Shown piece by piece: positions 27,723 to 35,940 of a DNA stretch of 64,000 nucleotides. The DNA lies in assembly GCF_010974945.1 (NCBI RefSeq), contig NZ_JAAIVB010000011.1, positions 1 through 64,000 on the forward strand, in the 5' to 3' direction. Source of the stretch: Noviherbaspirillum galbum. GTDB taxonomy: Bacteria > Pseudomonadota > Gammaproteobacteria > Burkholderiales > Burkholderiaceae_D. The translations under genes were made by a program, and so were the position numbers. The notes below the pieces were generated by a model, which worked only from the letters and a program-made list of their open reading frames with translations, ran no database searches and had not been told where the DNA came from. The number at the start of each line of letters is the position of its first letter. Position 1 is the stretch's first letter.

Positions 27723-28646
27723 ATGCAAACCAATCGCCCTACCCGCATCAACAGCGTCTTCGCCTCCGCAGCCATCCAGCAGGCCGTGCTGCTCAACTGC
27801 GAAAAACTCGACTCGATCAAGGCGAAAACCGGCAACCATTTGACCGATACCGCAAGCCGTGCGGCAGCCGAAGCTGCGCTGACCATGATGGCAGACTGGG
27901 AGACCGCGCTCGCCGAAGGCACTTCCCCGGCCGACCTGCCGGGCGAGGTAGACAAGGCCATCGCGCAACTGATCCAGTTCAGGCAGGATGTGGCGCGCGC
28001 GTACCGGCTTGACGCCGCGGCGCCGGCCCTTGAGCCGGTGTCAGACGGTTTTGGTCGCACCTTTGCCGTATCCCCTTCGGCTGAAGCGGTTTTTCTGCGC
28101 GCGGACACGGTCACGGTGATTGTGGAGCGGGAAGACGATGGCGTGGCCGTGAGTTTGACGCCCCGAGGTCTGCCATTTCAGGAAGTGTCGCGTGCGCACC
28201 TGTCGTTCGTTGACGTGGAAGCAGCAGTTGCCAAGGCATACGGCACGACGGTGGACGACGCCGCTGACTGGGCACATACCGAGCGTGGCATCGACTTCGC
28301 AAGCCAATCACTGGAAGAGCGCTTGTCCCTGATCCGGCAAAACGGCGCGTGCAACCCTGCGGACCGTGGTTTCCACCGGATCCCTGACGAGGCCGTGGAG
28401 CGTCACTTCCTGTCTGGGGCGTTCTTTGTCACCGAAGCGGCACAGACGGAAGTGATGGCGCTGGGGCTGGATAGAGTGCTTAGCTGGTTTAACCGGCCTG
28501 TCGCCGCTGCCCATGTCGGTCAGACGATCGCCATGGATGAATTTCCGCTACAGGCGTTTTTCGGCATGGACCAGGAAAAGGAAGGCGCCGAAGCGTTCTA
28601 TGTCGCCATTTCCCTACTGAAGCCAGCAAACGCCCCGGCAGCTTGA
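27723..28646 (+). CDS. Hypothetical protein (307 aa)
   Basis: A soluble protein with a helical first half (SRAAAEAALTMMADWETA) and a mixed second half; a YGTT-containing segment and GACNPADRGFHRIPDE lie centrally. No domain recognised, no membrane segment. Organised as a single-gene unit with leader and terminator like its neighbours, so probably part of the element's core rather than cargo. Confidence 0.7.
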   Translation: MQTNRPTRINSVFASAAIQQAVLLNCEKLDSIKAKTGNHLTDTASRAAAEAALTMMADWETALAEGTSPADLPGEVDKAIAQLIQFRQDVARAYRLDAAAPALEPVSDGFGRTFAVSPSAEAVFLRADTVTVIVEREDDGVAVSLTPRGLPFQEVSRAHLSFVDVEAAVAKAYGTTVDDAADWAHTERGIDFASQSLEERLSLIRQNGACNPADRGFHRIPDEAVERHFLSGAFFVTEAAQTEVMALGLDRVLSWFNRPVAAAHVGQTIAMDEFPLQAFFGMDQEKEGAEAFYVAISLLKPANAPAA

Positions 28647-28652
28647 TCTCCG

Positions 28653-28693
28653 GCGCCAGCGTCCCTTTCCGGGACCTGGCGCTTTTTCTTTTT
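28653..28693 (+). terminator. Terminator of the 307-aa gene
   Basis: Stem GCGCCAG(CG)TCCC/GGGA(C)CTGGCGC followed by TTTTTCTTTTT. Confidence 0.93.
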
Positions 28694-28698
28694 CCAGA

Positions 28699-28748
28699 CA
28701 TTTCGGCCGCTACGCCAATGAGGGCGGGTATTGTCCAAGGAGAAAGCT
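28699..28748 (+). promoter_or_regulatory. Conserved leader of the 135-aa gene
   Basis: CATTTC (28699-28704), eight bases, hairpin CGCC-AATGAG-GGCG (28713-28726), 22 bases, ATG, with AAGGAGA. Confidence 0.8.
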
Positions 28749-29156
28749 ATGCAGGAAATGTATTTCTATAGCGCGGCCAAGCGCTGCGTCATCGATTCTA
28801 TCCGCCCGGATGGCAAGAGCATGATTTCTGGTGAGACGTTTGAGCAGGTCAAAGCACGCGTTCCCGACGTGCAGATCTTGACGTTGGAAGAGGCTTCCCG
28901 CGCACTGGAGCAATCCGTCATCGACAAGGTAGTGACACCAATCACGGCTGCCCAGTTTGATGCAGCGCTGGAAGAACTGCCGCCCACCAAGTGGCGGGTG
29001 TATGGGGAGAGCGAATCGTTCATGTCGTCCGAGCCGATTTCCGGCCGGGTGACGACGATATATGTGCGGATTGGACGCGCCTATTTTGCGTTCGCTGATG
29101 TGTATACGTTAACGCACCAGCAGATTGTGGACAAGGTCAAGGCCTGTCTCCATTGA
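28749..29156 (+). CDS. Hypothetical protein (135 aa)
   Basis: A soluble protein starting MQEMYFYSAAKRCVIDS, with a helical centre and a strand-rich C-terminus (TTIYVRIGRAYFAFADVYT). No family recognised. It is a single-gene unit with leader and terminator. Confidence 0.7.
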   Translation: MQEMYFYSAAKRCVIDSIRPDGKSMISGETFEQVKARVPDVQILTLEEASRALEQSVIDKVVTPITAAQFDAALEELPPTKWRVYGESESFMSSEPISGRVTTIYVRIGRAYFAFADVYTLTHQQIVDKVKACLH

Positions 29157-29164
29157 TCCAACGA

Positions 29165-29199
29165 GCCTGCCATCTCCCTTTTGGAGTGGCAGGCTTTTT
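29165..29199 (+). terminator. Terminator of the 135-aa gene
   Basis: Stem GCCTGCCA(T)CTCC/GGAGTGGCAGGC with TTTTT. Confidence 0.93.
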
Positions 29200-29205
29200 C
29201 AATAC

Positions 29206-29733
29206 CTACGAGCTCCCAGTTATTCGCTGGCCGCGTGCGTTATAGGCTACCGTAGTCGCCTTTCCAGCTGCAATGCGAATGGCATTCGCTGAGTAAACCA
29301 GTTCGCCTCCGCAGCGGTGCTTTACAGTCACCCCTTGACCCGGTGAATTCCGATCAATTGCGTAAACGTCCGTTCCTCCACAAGACAGACATCTCGGCGG
29401 AAAAGCCTGCGAAGAAAAGTTCTCCAGGCGCTTGCGTGCCAATTCAAGAGCGCCTTTGGTAGGTTGCCCGATTGGATTTCCAAGAATACGCAGCAACATC
29501 CGGGTGAGTAATGACGCGCCGCGATAACGTTCAGTCTCATTACAATCTGCGTCGAAACATATCCTATCGTAAGGAACAAGTTGATAGGTGACACCATCAC
29601 ATGCGTTACACCATCCCACTCGTCTAACTGGTTCTTCGACTGGCTGACCTGCGTATTTGAATTTAATGGATCTGTTCAGGCCGCTCGAATGGCCGCACTT
29701 ATTACAGGTCAGCCTGTATGGTGGTAAAGACAT
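29206..29733 (-). CDS. Zinc-ribbon hypothetical protein
   Basis: A 175-aa protein with several Cys pairs: CNKCGHS (9-15), CNACDG (about 42), CFDADC and CLSCGG near 115, then KHRCGG. This is the pattern of one or two zinc ribbons. No membrane part. It is convergent with the leader array, has no leader hairpin and is AT-richer, so it looks like inserted cargo. Function unknown. Confidence 0.6.
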   Translation of the reverse strand: MSLPPYRLTCNKCGHSSGLNRSIKFKYAGQPVEEPVRRVGWCNACDGVTYQLVPYDRICFDADCNETERYRGASLLTRMLLRILGNPIGQPTKGALELARKRLENFSSQAFPPRCLSCGGTDVYAIDRNSPGQGVTVKHRCGGELVYSANAIRIAAGKATTVAYNARGQRITGSS

Positions 29734-29779
29734 AGAAGAAGTTTTAGGGGAAAGGTAAAGCGATCAATTGGTGCCAGCA

Positions 29780-30100
29780 TCAGCTATCTGAGGCTTCATC
29801 AAGAAGCGTCAGTGCAAATGTTCGCATCACGGTTGCTCTAGCTTCGTATGCCCGAAAGAAGTTAGAGGCTGCTTCAAGCTGTGCCTGGAGAAAAATCTCA
29901 AGATTCACGGGATCAGAGGGATCTGAAAAGAATTCGCCGGCCATCGTCTCCATCCAAACACGCTGCGCATCGGCCAGCGCATTTATCATCGCTCGCCTGG
30001 CTTCTGGAAAATTTTGTCTACCCATACTAGCCACTCCATTGAAAAGTCGACATCGGAAAAGTGTGGCGACTTTTTCTGGCGAAATCAAATTTTTGTCCAT
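29780..30100 (-). CDS. Hypothetical helical protein (106 aa)
   Basis: Starts MDKNLISPEKVATLFRCR; the frame extends to an ATG at 30142 but that would run through a 15-bp inverted repeat, so the internal Met is preferred. Mostly helical (FPEARRAMINALADAQRV, QLEAASNFFRAYEARA). No family recognised. It is divergent from the GIY-YIG gene at 30192, sharing the repeat-containing interval, and may regulate itself. Confidence 0.5.
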   Translation of the reverse strand: MDKNLISPEKVATLFRCRLFNGVASMGRQNFPEARRAMINALADAQRVWMETMAGEFFSDPSDPVNLEIFLQAQLEAASNFFRAYEARATVMRTFALTLLDEASDS

Positions 30101-30133
30101 TTTTTTTCTGCTTTCAGCATGGACAAAAGTTTG
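30086..30133. promoter_or_regulatory. 15-bp near-perfect inverted repeat
   Basis: CAAATTTTTGTCCAT (30086-30100) and ATGGACAAAAGTTTG (30119-30133) pair with one mismatch around an 18-base spacer. One arm covers the start codon of the minus-strand gene. Either an operator for a dimeric repressor or an mRNA hairpin over the start. Confidence 0.6.
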
Positions 30134-30191
30134 CACATCCACGTGTTTTATGGAACGCTAATATATCTTTGAGTGCTGCGCGACAAACAAC

Positions 30192-31355
30192 ATGACCAAG
30201 GCTGAACGGGAAGCGGAAATAAGACGGGAACGGTTGATCACCAATTTTGTGCGCTGGATTGATTCGATTGTTCGAAGTGAGACGACGTCGGAATCAAGGA
30301 ACAGAAAGCTTGAGTTCCTTTTTGAAGCCTATTCAAAAGCAGTCATTGAATTGCTGCAGTATTCGACGCAAGAAGAGACTGTTCAGTTAAGACATCACTC
30401 ATCTCGCCTGCAACATAAATCTCGCGTCTTTCTTTCCGACTCAATCGCGGCGCCGCCGACCTTGTCTAAAAAACCGTCCATATCCACGCAAATCCCGGAA
30501 AGCGTTGGATTGGTCGATGTTCTTAAATTCGAATGTATACGGAAAATCCGACAGATGGTCAGAAAAGAAGCACTATACGGCGATAGTAAAGCGACAAAAA
30601 ATGTTTTGGGCGCTCAGATTGACGCGTTCGTAAAAAGGCTACGCAATCATCCGGAACAGGAAAGGCTCGTTCTTAGCGTCGCTAAACGCCTAGACGATGC
30701 TTCGCTTCCCGCATGGCTTGACCCTGCCTTCATCAAAGACATCCCGGAATTCGCTGAACAATACCTCGATCTGACAAGCGAAGAAATAAATTTTCTTGAA
30801 AGACATGACATTGCAGCACATGAAGTTCTGGATGCGACACTGATGAATAGGCGAAGTTGGATGCGCGCGCTCGAACGGTTGTCGATGCAGGTTGCTTTGG
30901 TCCGCAGTCCTTGCAATCGCGGGCATCGCTTAAAACGGCGCGCTGGACATTGTGTGCAATGCGATTCTAAAGGGCTCAGCTGGCAAAGAAATCACAACAC
31001 GCCAGGATACGTTTATTTGGCATACAGCGAAAGCGAGCGATTAATTAAAGTGGGAATAACGAAAAATGCGCCCCGGCAGCGTCTCAACGCTATTTCGCGA
31101 GGCTACGGCAAGGTGCGTGACTGGAAGCTTATTGACTTCGCATATTTCCCGATGTCAAAGGGTCGCATCGAAGAAAAATTAAAAGCAGAGCTGAAAGAAT
31201 ATCGGGAACAACGTGACTATCAACATAGTGGAAAAAAAACGAAAGCAACTGAGATATTCGATTTTCCGTTGGATGAGGCCCGCAGCATTTTCGAAGAGAT
31301 TGCCAACCGCGAAGGCAGTCCGGTGATCTCAACAGAGCTTTACACCGACAATTAG
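30192..31355 (+). CDS. GIY-YIG nuclease-family protein (T5orf172-like)
   Basis: A 387-aa protein. The N-terminal 230 residues are helical and unassigned. A treble-clef-like zinc motif (CNRGHRLKRRAGHCVQC, about 240-258) is followed by a GIY-YIG/MUG113-type domain (about 270-375): PGYVYLAYSES, LIKVGIT, then an acidic segment with GRIEEKL. Such domains occur in phage and mobile-element nucleases. It is AT-richer than the array and has no leader. It faces a second GIY-YIG gene, with the two stop codons 20 bp apart. Confidence 0.72.
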   Translation: MTKAEREAEIRRERLITNFVRWIDSIVRSETTSESRNRKLEFLFEAYSKAVIELLQYSTQEETVQLRHHSSRLQHKSRVFLSDSIAAPPTLSKKPSISTQIPESVGLVDVLKFECIRKIRQMVRKEALYGDSKATKNVLGAQIDAFVKRLRNHPEQERLVLSVAKRLDDASLPAWLDPAFIKDIPEFAEQYLDLTSEEINFLERHDIAAHEVLDATLMNRRSWMRALERLSMQVALVRSPCNRGHRLKRRAGHCVQCDSKGLSWQRNHNTPGYVYLAYSESERLIKVGITKNAPRQRLNAISRGYGKVRDWKLIDFAYFPMSKGRIEEKLKAELKEYREQRDYQHSGKKTKATEIFDFPLDEARSIFEEIANREGSPVISTELYTDN

Positions 31356-31375
31356 CGTGGCTGGCTAAAGTCTCG

Positions 31376-32269
31376 TTAAGCTCTTCGCTCCTTTTTGGCG
31401 CCTCTAGCTTTTACGACCGCGCCTGCTCTTGCGATGCGCGTTCTCGCTCCAATCTTCGCTCTTGGTGATGTCATTGAATCAGTGGATGATGTCGTCTTAG
31501 GGTTCGGCATGTTCAGTACATCCTGCTGTGTCACTCGGCGTCCTCCTTGCGACCACTCGCCACTTAGTGCAGTCAAGAGGTGCTTGCGCGCTGGCTCCCG
31601 GCTTTGCAGCGAAATCTGCGTGTACTCATCAATCCTCGGGTGACGTGCGCTTCGTCCTACTTCAGGAATCCTCAGGTTTTTAATCGCCAAGCCTGCGGCC
31701 CTCCATGCTTCGCTTGGTGTTACTTCGAACCACTCAATGCTGTCACGCTTATCCTGCATTACGCGTTGTGCCTTGAACACTTTATGCAGTTCATGCTCAG
31801 CAAGCCTCGGCTTTTCCACTTCGAAAAAGAACATGACCTTGATCCCAGTTATCCCATACTTCTTGGCAAATTGCGTTGCTCGGTCCTGTGGGTGAGTCGT
31901 TGTTGAGCCAATTTTCACGAGGTTTGGTCGTTCCGGAGTCCAGAAACTATAGACCCATCCACATGATGGATTGTCTTTGCGGCTCCAAGAATTCTTGATC
32001 ACGTTCCCCGTAAATTTTATCTGCCCCTTCTTCAAAGCTTTTTCAAAGTCGTGGGAGTACAGCCTTGTTGTTCCTTCGCAAGCGTAGCGTACCCAGGCAC
32101 GTTCACTTTGTGCGAATGTATCGAGAGCAGACTGGCTGGGGTTTTTCAGAAAGGATTCGGCTGCCGCTACCATCGCATCGCCGAAAGGACGGGCGCCGGA
32201 AATCTTGCAATTGTTTTTGCGATTAACTATTCCTCTGTAAATGAGGTCCAACGGGTCAGTATCGGCCAT
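31376..32269 (-). CDS. GIY-YIG nuclease-family protein
   Basis: A protein of about 297 aa; the Met in MADTDPLDLIYRG is preferred over the upstream one. The GIY-YIG core is central (about 115-210): CGWVYSFWTPERPNLVKIGS, AEHELHKVF. The C-terminal tail (about 240-297) is basic and Thr/Ser/Arg-rich, probably disordered DNA-binding. The pair of convergent GIY-YIG genes here is unusual; they share only the core fold. Function could be nuclease, homing or repair. Confidence 0.68.
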   Translation of the reverse strand: MADTDPLDLIYRGIVNRKNNCKISGARPFGDAMVAAAESFLKNPSQSALDTFAQSERAWVRYACEGTTRLYSHDFEKALKKGQIKFTGNVIKNSWSRKDNPSCGWVYSFWTPERPNLVKIGSTTTHPQDRATQFAKKYGITGIKVMFFFEVEKPRLAEHELHKVFKAQRVMQDKRDSIEWFEVTPSEAWRAAGLAIKNLRIPEVGRSARHPRIDEYTQISLQSREPARKHLLTALSGEWSQGGRRVTQQDVLNMPNPKTTSSTDSMTSPRAKIGARTRIARAGAVVKARGAKKERRA

Positions 32270-32384
32270 GACTTTCTTTGACTCCAAAGATTTTCGGGCA
32301 GAAACATGGTAGTTCATTTTTGCAAATTAACAAGTTTTGTCAGGTACCTTGTTCCGCCATCTTGTGTAGTTTTTTCTGTCAGGA

Positions 32385-32432
32385 CATCTCCAATTACCCT
32401 GCGATTGGCGCAGGCATTTTCTGGAGAAAACA
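32385..32432 (+). promoter_or_regulatory. Conserved leader of the 304-aa gene
   Basis: CATCTC (32385-32390), seven bases, hairpin CCTGCG-ATTGG-CGCAGG (32398-32414), 18 bases, ATG, with TGGAGA. Confidence 0.82.
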
Positions 32433-33347
32433 ATGGCAAACACCTATTTTGACGGCACAGGCATCCTGATTTTCGGGGCAAATGGCGGGGTCACGCCAAT
32501 CATTGCAGCGATCTTTGCAGCGTACTCGGTCGATTCCGGTTTCCCGGTGGAGCAGGCAATGATCTACTGCGAGGCAGAGGGGAGCGACACACGCTGGCAA
32601 TCGGTCAAGGAGAGCCTTATCGCCTACGCCGCTGACCAGGGCATCGAACTTGCCGACGACGCGGGCCTTGATGCCGTACTGAAGGCAATCGGCAGCAAGC
32701 TTGGCATCACCGATCCGGCCTTTGCCGGGTTTGTGGAGCGGCTATCACTCGAAGCCGGAGACGGCGAAACGGATGCAGACCTCGCGCCGCTGTTCCAACT
32801 GGCGCAGTGGTTCGATGACGGTCACAAGCTTGAGGGGATGCGCTGGGAAGGCGCCTGGCACTGCGACAAGATGCGCCTGTTCCAGTTCGGCGGTGTGGGA
32901 TACTTCTGCAGCAACCGGGTGGACGTGTCCGAGGCCACAAGCGACATCAGCGGTTTTGGCCTGCACCTGGACGCGGCGCTTGCCAAGGGAGACAGGGACG
33001 CGGCGGCAGGCATCCTGCTGACGAAGACCAGGCGCTTGCTGGACTCCGTCACGGATGAGACTGTCCGAAAGGAGTTGGCCGCCGCGGTTGCCACGGGCTT
33101 GCTGGCACCGCAGCCGGCCGTGCAGATGGTTGTCATGCCCAGCCAGGACCAGGCATTGCTTGTCCATGGCGACATCATCGGCACGCGCGACCCGGACTAT
33201 GGCGATCCCGATCTGCATGACCTCGCCGACCGGCTTGCCAAGGCCATGAAGACGACCGTGGTGCACACCGCCATTGACATGCCGGAGAACCACGATTGGA
33301 CTTGGGGCGCAGTCATCGCCTCCCTTCAAGATCCGGTAACAGCCTGA
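32433..33347 (+). CDS. Hypothetical protein (304 aa)
   Basis: A soluble acidic protein with no recognised domain. Residues 10-40 (LIFGANGGVTPIIAAIFAAYS) are mildly hydrophobic but not a clear membrane helix. It forms a single-gene unit with leader, GGAGA site and terminator. Confidence 0.7.
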   Translation: MANTYFDGTGILIFGANGGVTPIIAAIFAAYSVDSGFPVEQAMIYCEAEGSDTRWQSVKESLIAYAADQGIELADDAGLDAVLKAIGSKLGITDPAFAGFVERLSLEAGDGETDADLAPLFQLAQWFDDGHKLEGMRWEGAWHCDKMRLFQFGGVGYFCSNRVDVSEATSDISGFGLHLDAALAKGDRDAAAGILLTKTRRLLDSVTDETVRKELAAAVATGLLAPQPAVQMVVMPSQDQALLVHGDIIGTRDPDYGDPDLHDLADRLAKAMKTTVVHTAIDMPENHDWTWGAVIASLQDPVTA

Positions 33348-33357
33348 CCTACCAACC

Positions 33358-33396
33358 GCCCGCATGCGCCAACCGGCCATGCGGGCTTTTCTTTTT
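33358..33396 (+). terminator. Terminator of the 304-aa gene
   Basis: Stem GCCCGCATG/CATGCGGGC then TTTTCTTTTT. Confidence 0.93.
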
Positions 33397-33417
33397 CCAG
33401 ACTTTTTTCGTTCGAAA

Positions 33418-33466
33418 CATCTCCTGCACTACGCAATCCGCGTGGCATTTTCCAAAGGAGATGCAA
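33418..33466 (+). promoter_or_regulatory. Conserved leader of the DndC-like gene
   Basis: CATCTC (33418-33423), seven bases, hairpin ACGC-AATCC-GCGT (33431-33443), 23 bases, ATG, with AAAGGAGA. Confidence 0.82.
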
Positions 33467-33914
33467 ATGCAGCAAGCAACTATCCAGATCGTTCGCCGTG
33501 TCGAGACGATCCAAGACAAAATGGAGCGGGCAATCGCCACAATCCTTGACCTCATCCGCATCGGCACCCCCTGCTGTGCCGCCATTTCCGGCGGCAAGGA
33601 CTCGACCGTCGTGGCGTTGTTGATGCTCGAGGCGATTCGTCGCGCCAGGGAACTCGGCCTGCCAGATGTTCCGCACCTCACAACGACGTCCGAGACAGGC
33701 GTTGAAAATCCCGCGGTAACATTCCATCTGCACGACTTTCTGGAGGATATCCGGCGCTACAGCGAGCAGCACCAATTAAACGTTTCCGTTCACACGGTCG
33801 AGCCATCCTTGGCTACCCAGTTTGTCGTGACCACCTGCGGCCGCGGCACACTGATCCGCACCCCGCAGTCCAGCGCCAAGAAGAAGAACGGCATGGGCGG
33901 AAGGGCGTGTAGCC
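33467..33914 (+). pseudogene. DndC-like PP-loop protein, N-terminal half (split by the 24.5-kb element)
   Basis: About 149 codons of a PAPS-reductase/DndC-like gene. The PP-loop AAISGGKDSTVVALLML lies near residues 41-57, followed by HLTTTSETGVENPAV. Natural coding ends at GMGGRACS; from 33915 the frame enters the element and stops at 33997. The missing part starts SDWKLTPQIR at 58413. Joined, the gene would encode about 638 aa. It keeps its leader and start but cannot make the full enzyme. Confidence 0.85.
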
Positions 33915-33926
33915 GTTATGGTGACT
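33915..33926 (+). repeat. Left terminal inverted repeat
   Basis: GTTATGGTGACT; matches the complement of the right end at 10 of 12 positions. Just inside is the perfect palindrome TACTGTAAACAGTA (33931-33944), a possible recombinase site. Confidence 0.7.
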
Positions 33927-34401
33927 CTTCTACTGTAAACAGTACACGGAGCTGCCCTCTGGCGATGCGCCGCAGGAGCAAGGACCAAAGCGTTTAGTGA
34001 AAGCGTCAACAAGTTAGTCGCAAAAGTGCAAAAAACAGCGTGTTGTTTACACATTCAATGGCCAAGAGCCTGACTCACTGCGTGTGAATGTATTGATCGA
34101 TTTTCCGCATGGAGGCTTACGCTGCTATTGGCGAACTGGCCGCTCCAAGGAGGAAAGCGGACCTCGCCCAAGAAAAGTTGACCGGCAGAAATCGACCCCA
34201 AGCTGACACTGCAACGTTCCGTTACCTGCCGTTCAATTTCGCATTTTCGTGGCGGTATCCAACCAAGGCGTTTTACATCGCCGCGACGCAATAACGCCTC
34301 CTGCGCTGGCTGTACACGGACAACCGAATGGTGATGCGTATTGGCCAATTTGTGGCAGGAGAACTGGGAATCAATCCTTGGTTGCTCTTTAAGCCCGTTT
34401 T
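33927..34401. other. Left-end non-coding stretch of the element
   Basis: No supported gene. It holds the TACTGTAAACAGTA palindrome and a decayed repeat (34175-34198) related to ones at 40.8 and 52.4 kb. Open frames here lack ribosome sites. Confidence 0.5.
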
Positions 34402-35088
34402 CTACATGATCGCGACTGTTGCTAGTTTCTTGTCCAGATCAATATGGACTTCCGATAGTAATTCCAGCGATTGGTCGAACAACTTGTCTGGTCCTTGATG
34501 TCTACGCAGGACCTCATCGCGTCGCCGCAGCAATTCCTGCAGCTCCGGAGCACACAGTCGAACGACCGACTCGATGACCGTATCAATATCAGCATGCCCT
34601 GTATTCAGATTTATCGATTGGAGCAATTCGAGGGTTAAATCTGCTCCCAGCATCAAGTCACCCGTTACCCAGCTGTTGACGGTAAACAGGGAAATCGGTA
34701 TCCCTTTCGCGTCGAACCCAAGGCCGACTAGGTGACGCGTCTCAGGGTTTTCCTGGGGATTCCCGCACAACATGGCAAACGCCCCCTCCGATCCTAACCG
34801 TAGTCTTCTGCCCCAGAGCGGTTTTCTTGCAAACAGATGGATATGCCCATGTTCGCTCGTAACCTCTCGATCGGCAGGACTGTGCGAGTGGTAGAACCAT
34901 TGATAGCCGCCTGACTGGTCAATTGCGTCCGCTTCTGGGTAATGCGCCCACTGCCGCGGCGGGGTTCCATCTAGCAGGTTTCCCAGTAGGTGTTCGCCCT
35001 TTTTGGCCAAGTTCGCATAGGTTTCGAGCAGACGGAAGGCTGCCGCCGGTGCGGCAGCAGCGGTTTCCGGGCATGGTCGCCGTTTTTT
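34402..35088 (-). CDS. DUF6969-like hypothetical protein
   Basis: About 228 aa from a GTG nine bases after the stop of the Cys-rich gene. Conserved-looking segments are GGYQWFYHSHSPADRE, EHGHIHLFARKP and HLVGLGFDAKGIPISLFTVN, which fit the DUF6969 type as I recall it; the H-x-H pairs could bind metal. It is transcribed with the Cys/Lys-rich peptide gene, so a role in handling that peptide or its metal is possible. Confidence 0.55.
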   Translation of the reverse strand, partial: KKRRPCPETAAAAPAAAFRLLETYANLAKKGEHLLGNLLDGTPPRQWAHYPEADAIDQSGGYQWFYHSHSPADREVTSEHGHIHLFARKPLWGRRLRLGSEGAFAMLCGNPQENPETRHLVGLGFDAKGIPISLFTVNSWVTGDLMLGADLTLELLQSINLNTGHADIDTVIESVVRLCAPELQELLRRRDEVLRRHQGPDKLFDQSLELLSEVHIDLDKKLATVAIM

Positions 35089-35096
35089 CACGGAGC

Positions 35097-35339
35097 CTAG
35101 TTTTTGGGTGCGCACTTGTTGGCGCCGCACTTGGGAGCGCATTTATTCGCGCCGCACTTGCCGTCCTTCTTCATGTCATGCTTTTTCGCATGGCACTTTG
35201 ACGCGCACTTCGCCCCGCACTTCGCCATCGCGCTGGGTGCGCACTTCGCGGGTGTTGCGGCTTCTTCGGCAGCGGCGGGCAAGGCAAGGGTAGCGGCAGT
35301 CAAAGCGGCCAGCGACGCCATTTTCAGGTTGGTTTTCAT
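35097..35339 (-). CDS. Cys/Lys-rich secreted small protein (copper-peptide-like)
   Basis: An 80-aa protein: signal peptide (about 1-24, MASLAALTAATLALPAAAEE) and a mature part with repeated CGAKC, KCHAKKH, DGKCGANKC and PKCGANKC units, ending CAPKN. Spacing of Cys-Gly-Ala-Asn-Lys-Cys repeats recalls bufferin/HvfA-type metal-binding peptides, which are modified by an MNIO (DUF692) enzyme. No such enzyme is in the window. AAAGGA precedes the ATG. The divergent thioredoxin-CcdA-sigma genes fit a metal or redox stress role. Confidence 0.7.
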   Translation of the reverse strand: MKTNLKMASLAALTAATLALPAAAEEAATPAKCAPSAMAKCGAKCASKCHAKKHDMKKDGKCGANKCAPKCGANKCAPKN

Positions 35340-35556
35340 CGATTTATCCTTTTCAAGTTGTTGGATGAGGATAGTCCTCACCCGCTAAGAGGCGGTATCT
35401 CCGCAATCGGGTTCGCGCCGGGAAAAACTTTTTTGCATTCCCCGGCAGGGGCGCAGGAAAAATTTTGCAAAAATAGGGATGGCCGCGAACCGTTTTGCCT
35501 GCCAACCGCCTCTTTGCATCAAACGATCCGTTTCTGTCCTTCAAAAGGAGAATTGC

Positions 35557-35940
35557 ATGAAAAAGCTGAACATACTTGCCGTCGCATTTACTTTCTTCAC
35601 AGCAATAGCCTCGGCTGCCGATCCTGCGCCATATACGCAAGCGACATTCGACAAGCTGGCCAAGGAGGGCAAGCCGGTCGTGGTGGATGTGTCAGCGACC
35701 TGGTGCCCGACCTGCAAGGCCCAGAAGCCCATTGTGGAAGACTTGTCGAAACAAGCCCCTTACAAGGATGTGTCAATCCTAATGGTGGATTTTGATGCTG
35801 ACAAGGCGGTGCTCAAGCAATTCAAGGTTACATCGCAGAGCACCCTGATCGCATTCCAGGGGGGGAAGGAGACAGGCCGCTCGGTTGGCGATACCTCGCC
35901 GGCCGGGATCGAGACCATTTTCAAGAAGGCGGCTAACTGA
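35557..35940 (+). CDS. Exported thioredoxin-family protein
   Basis: A 127-aa protein with a signal peptide (MKKLNILAVAFTFFTAIASA) and a thioredoxin fold with active site WCPTC in VVVDVSATWCPTCKAQKP. AAAGGAG lies seven bases upstream. It would act in the periplasm as a disulfide reductase. The next gene, a CcdA-like membrane protein, overlaps its stop and probably supplies its electrons. Confidence 0.9.
   Translation: MKKLNILAVAFTFFTAIASAADPAPYTQATFDKLAKEGKPVVVDVSATWCPTCKAQKPIVEDLSKQAPYKDVSILMVDFDADKAVLKQFKVTSQSTLIAFQGGKETGRSVGDTSPAGIETIFKKAAN

Noticed and set aside
34055-34348. Opposing frames at the left end of the element
   Set aside because: No ribosome sites, overlap a decayed repeat, and translate to unrecognisable sequence.
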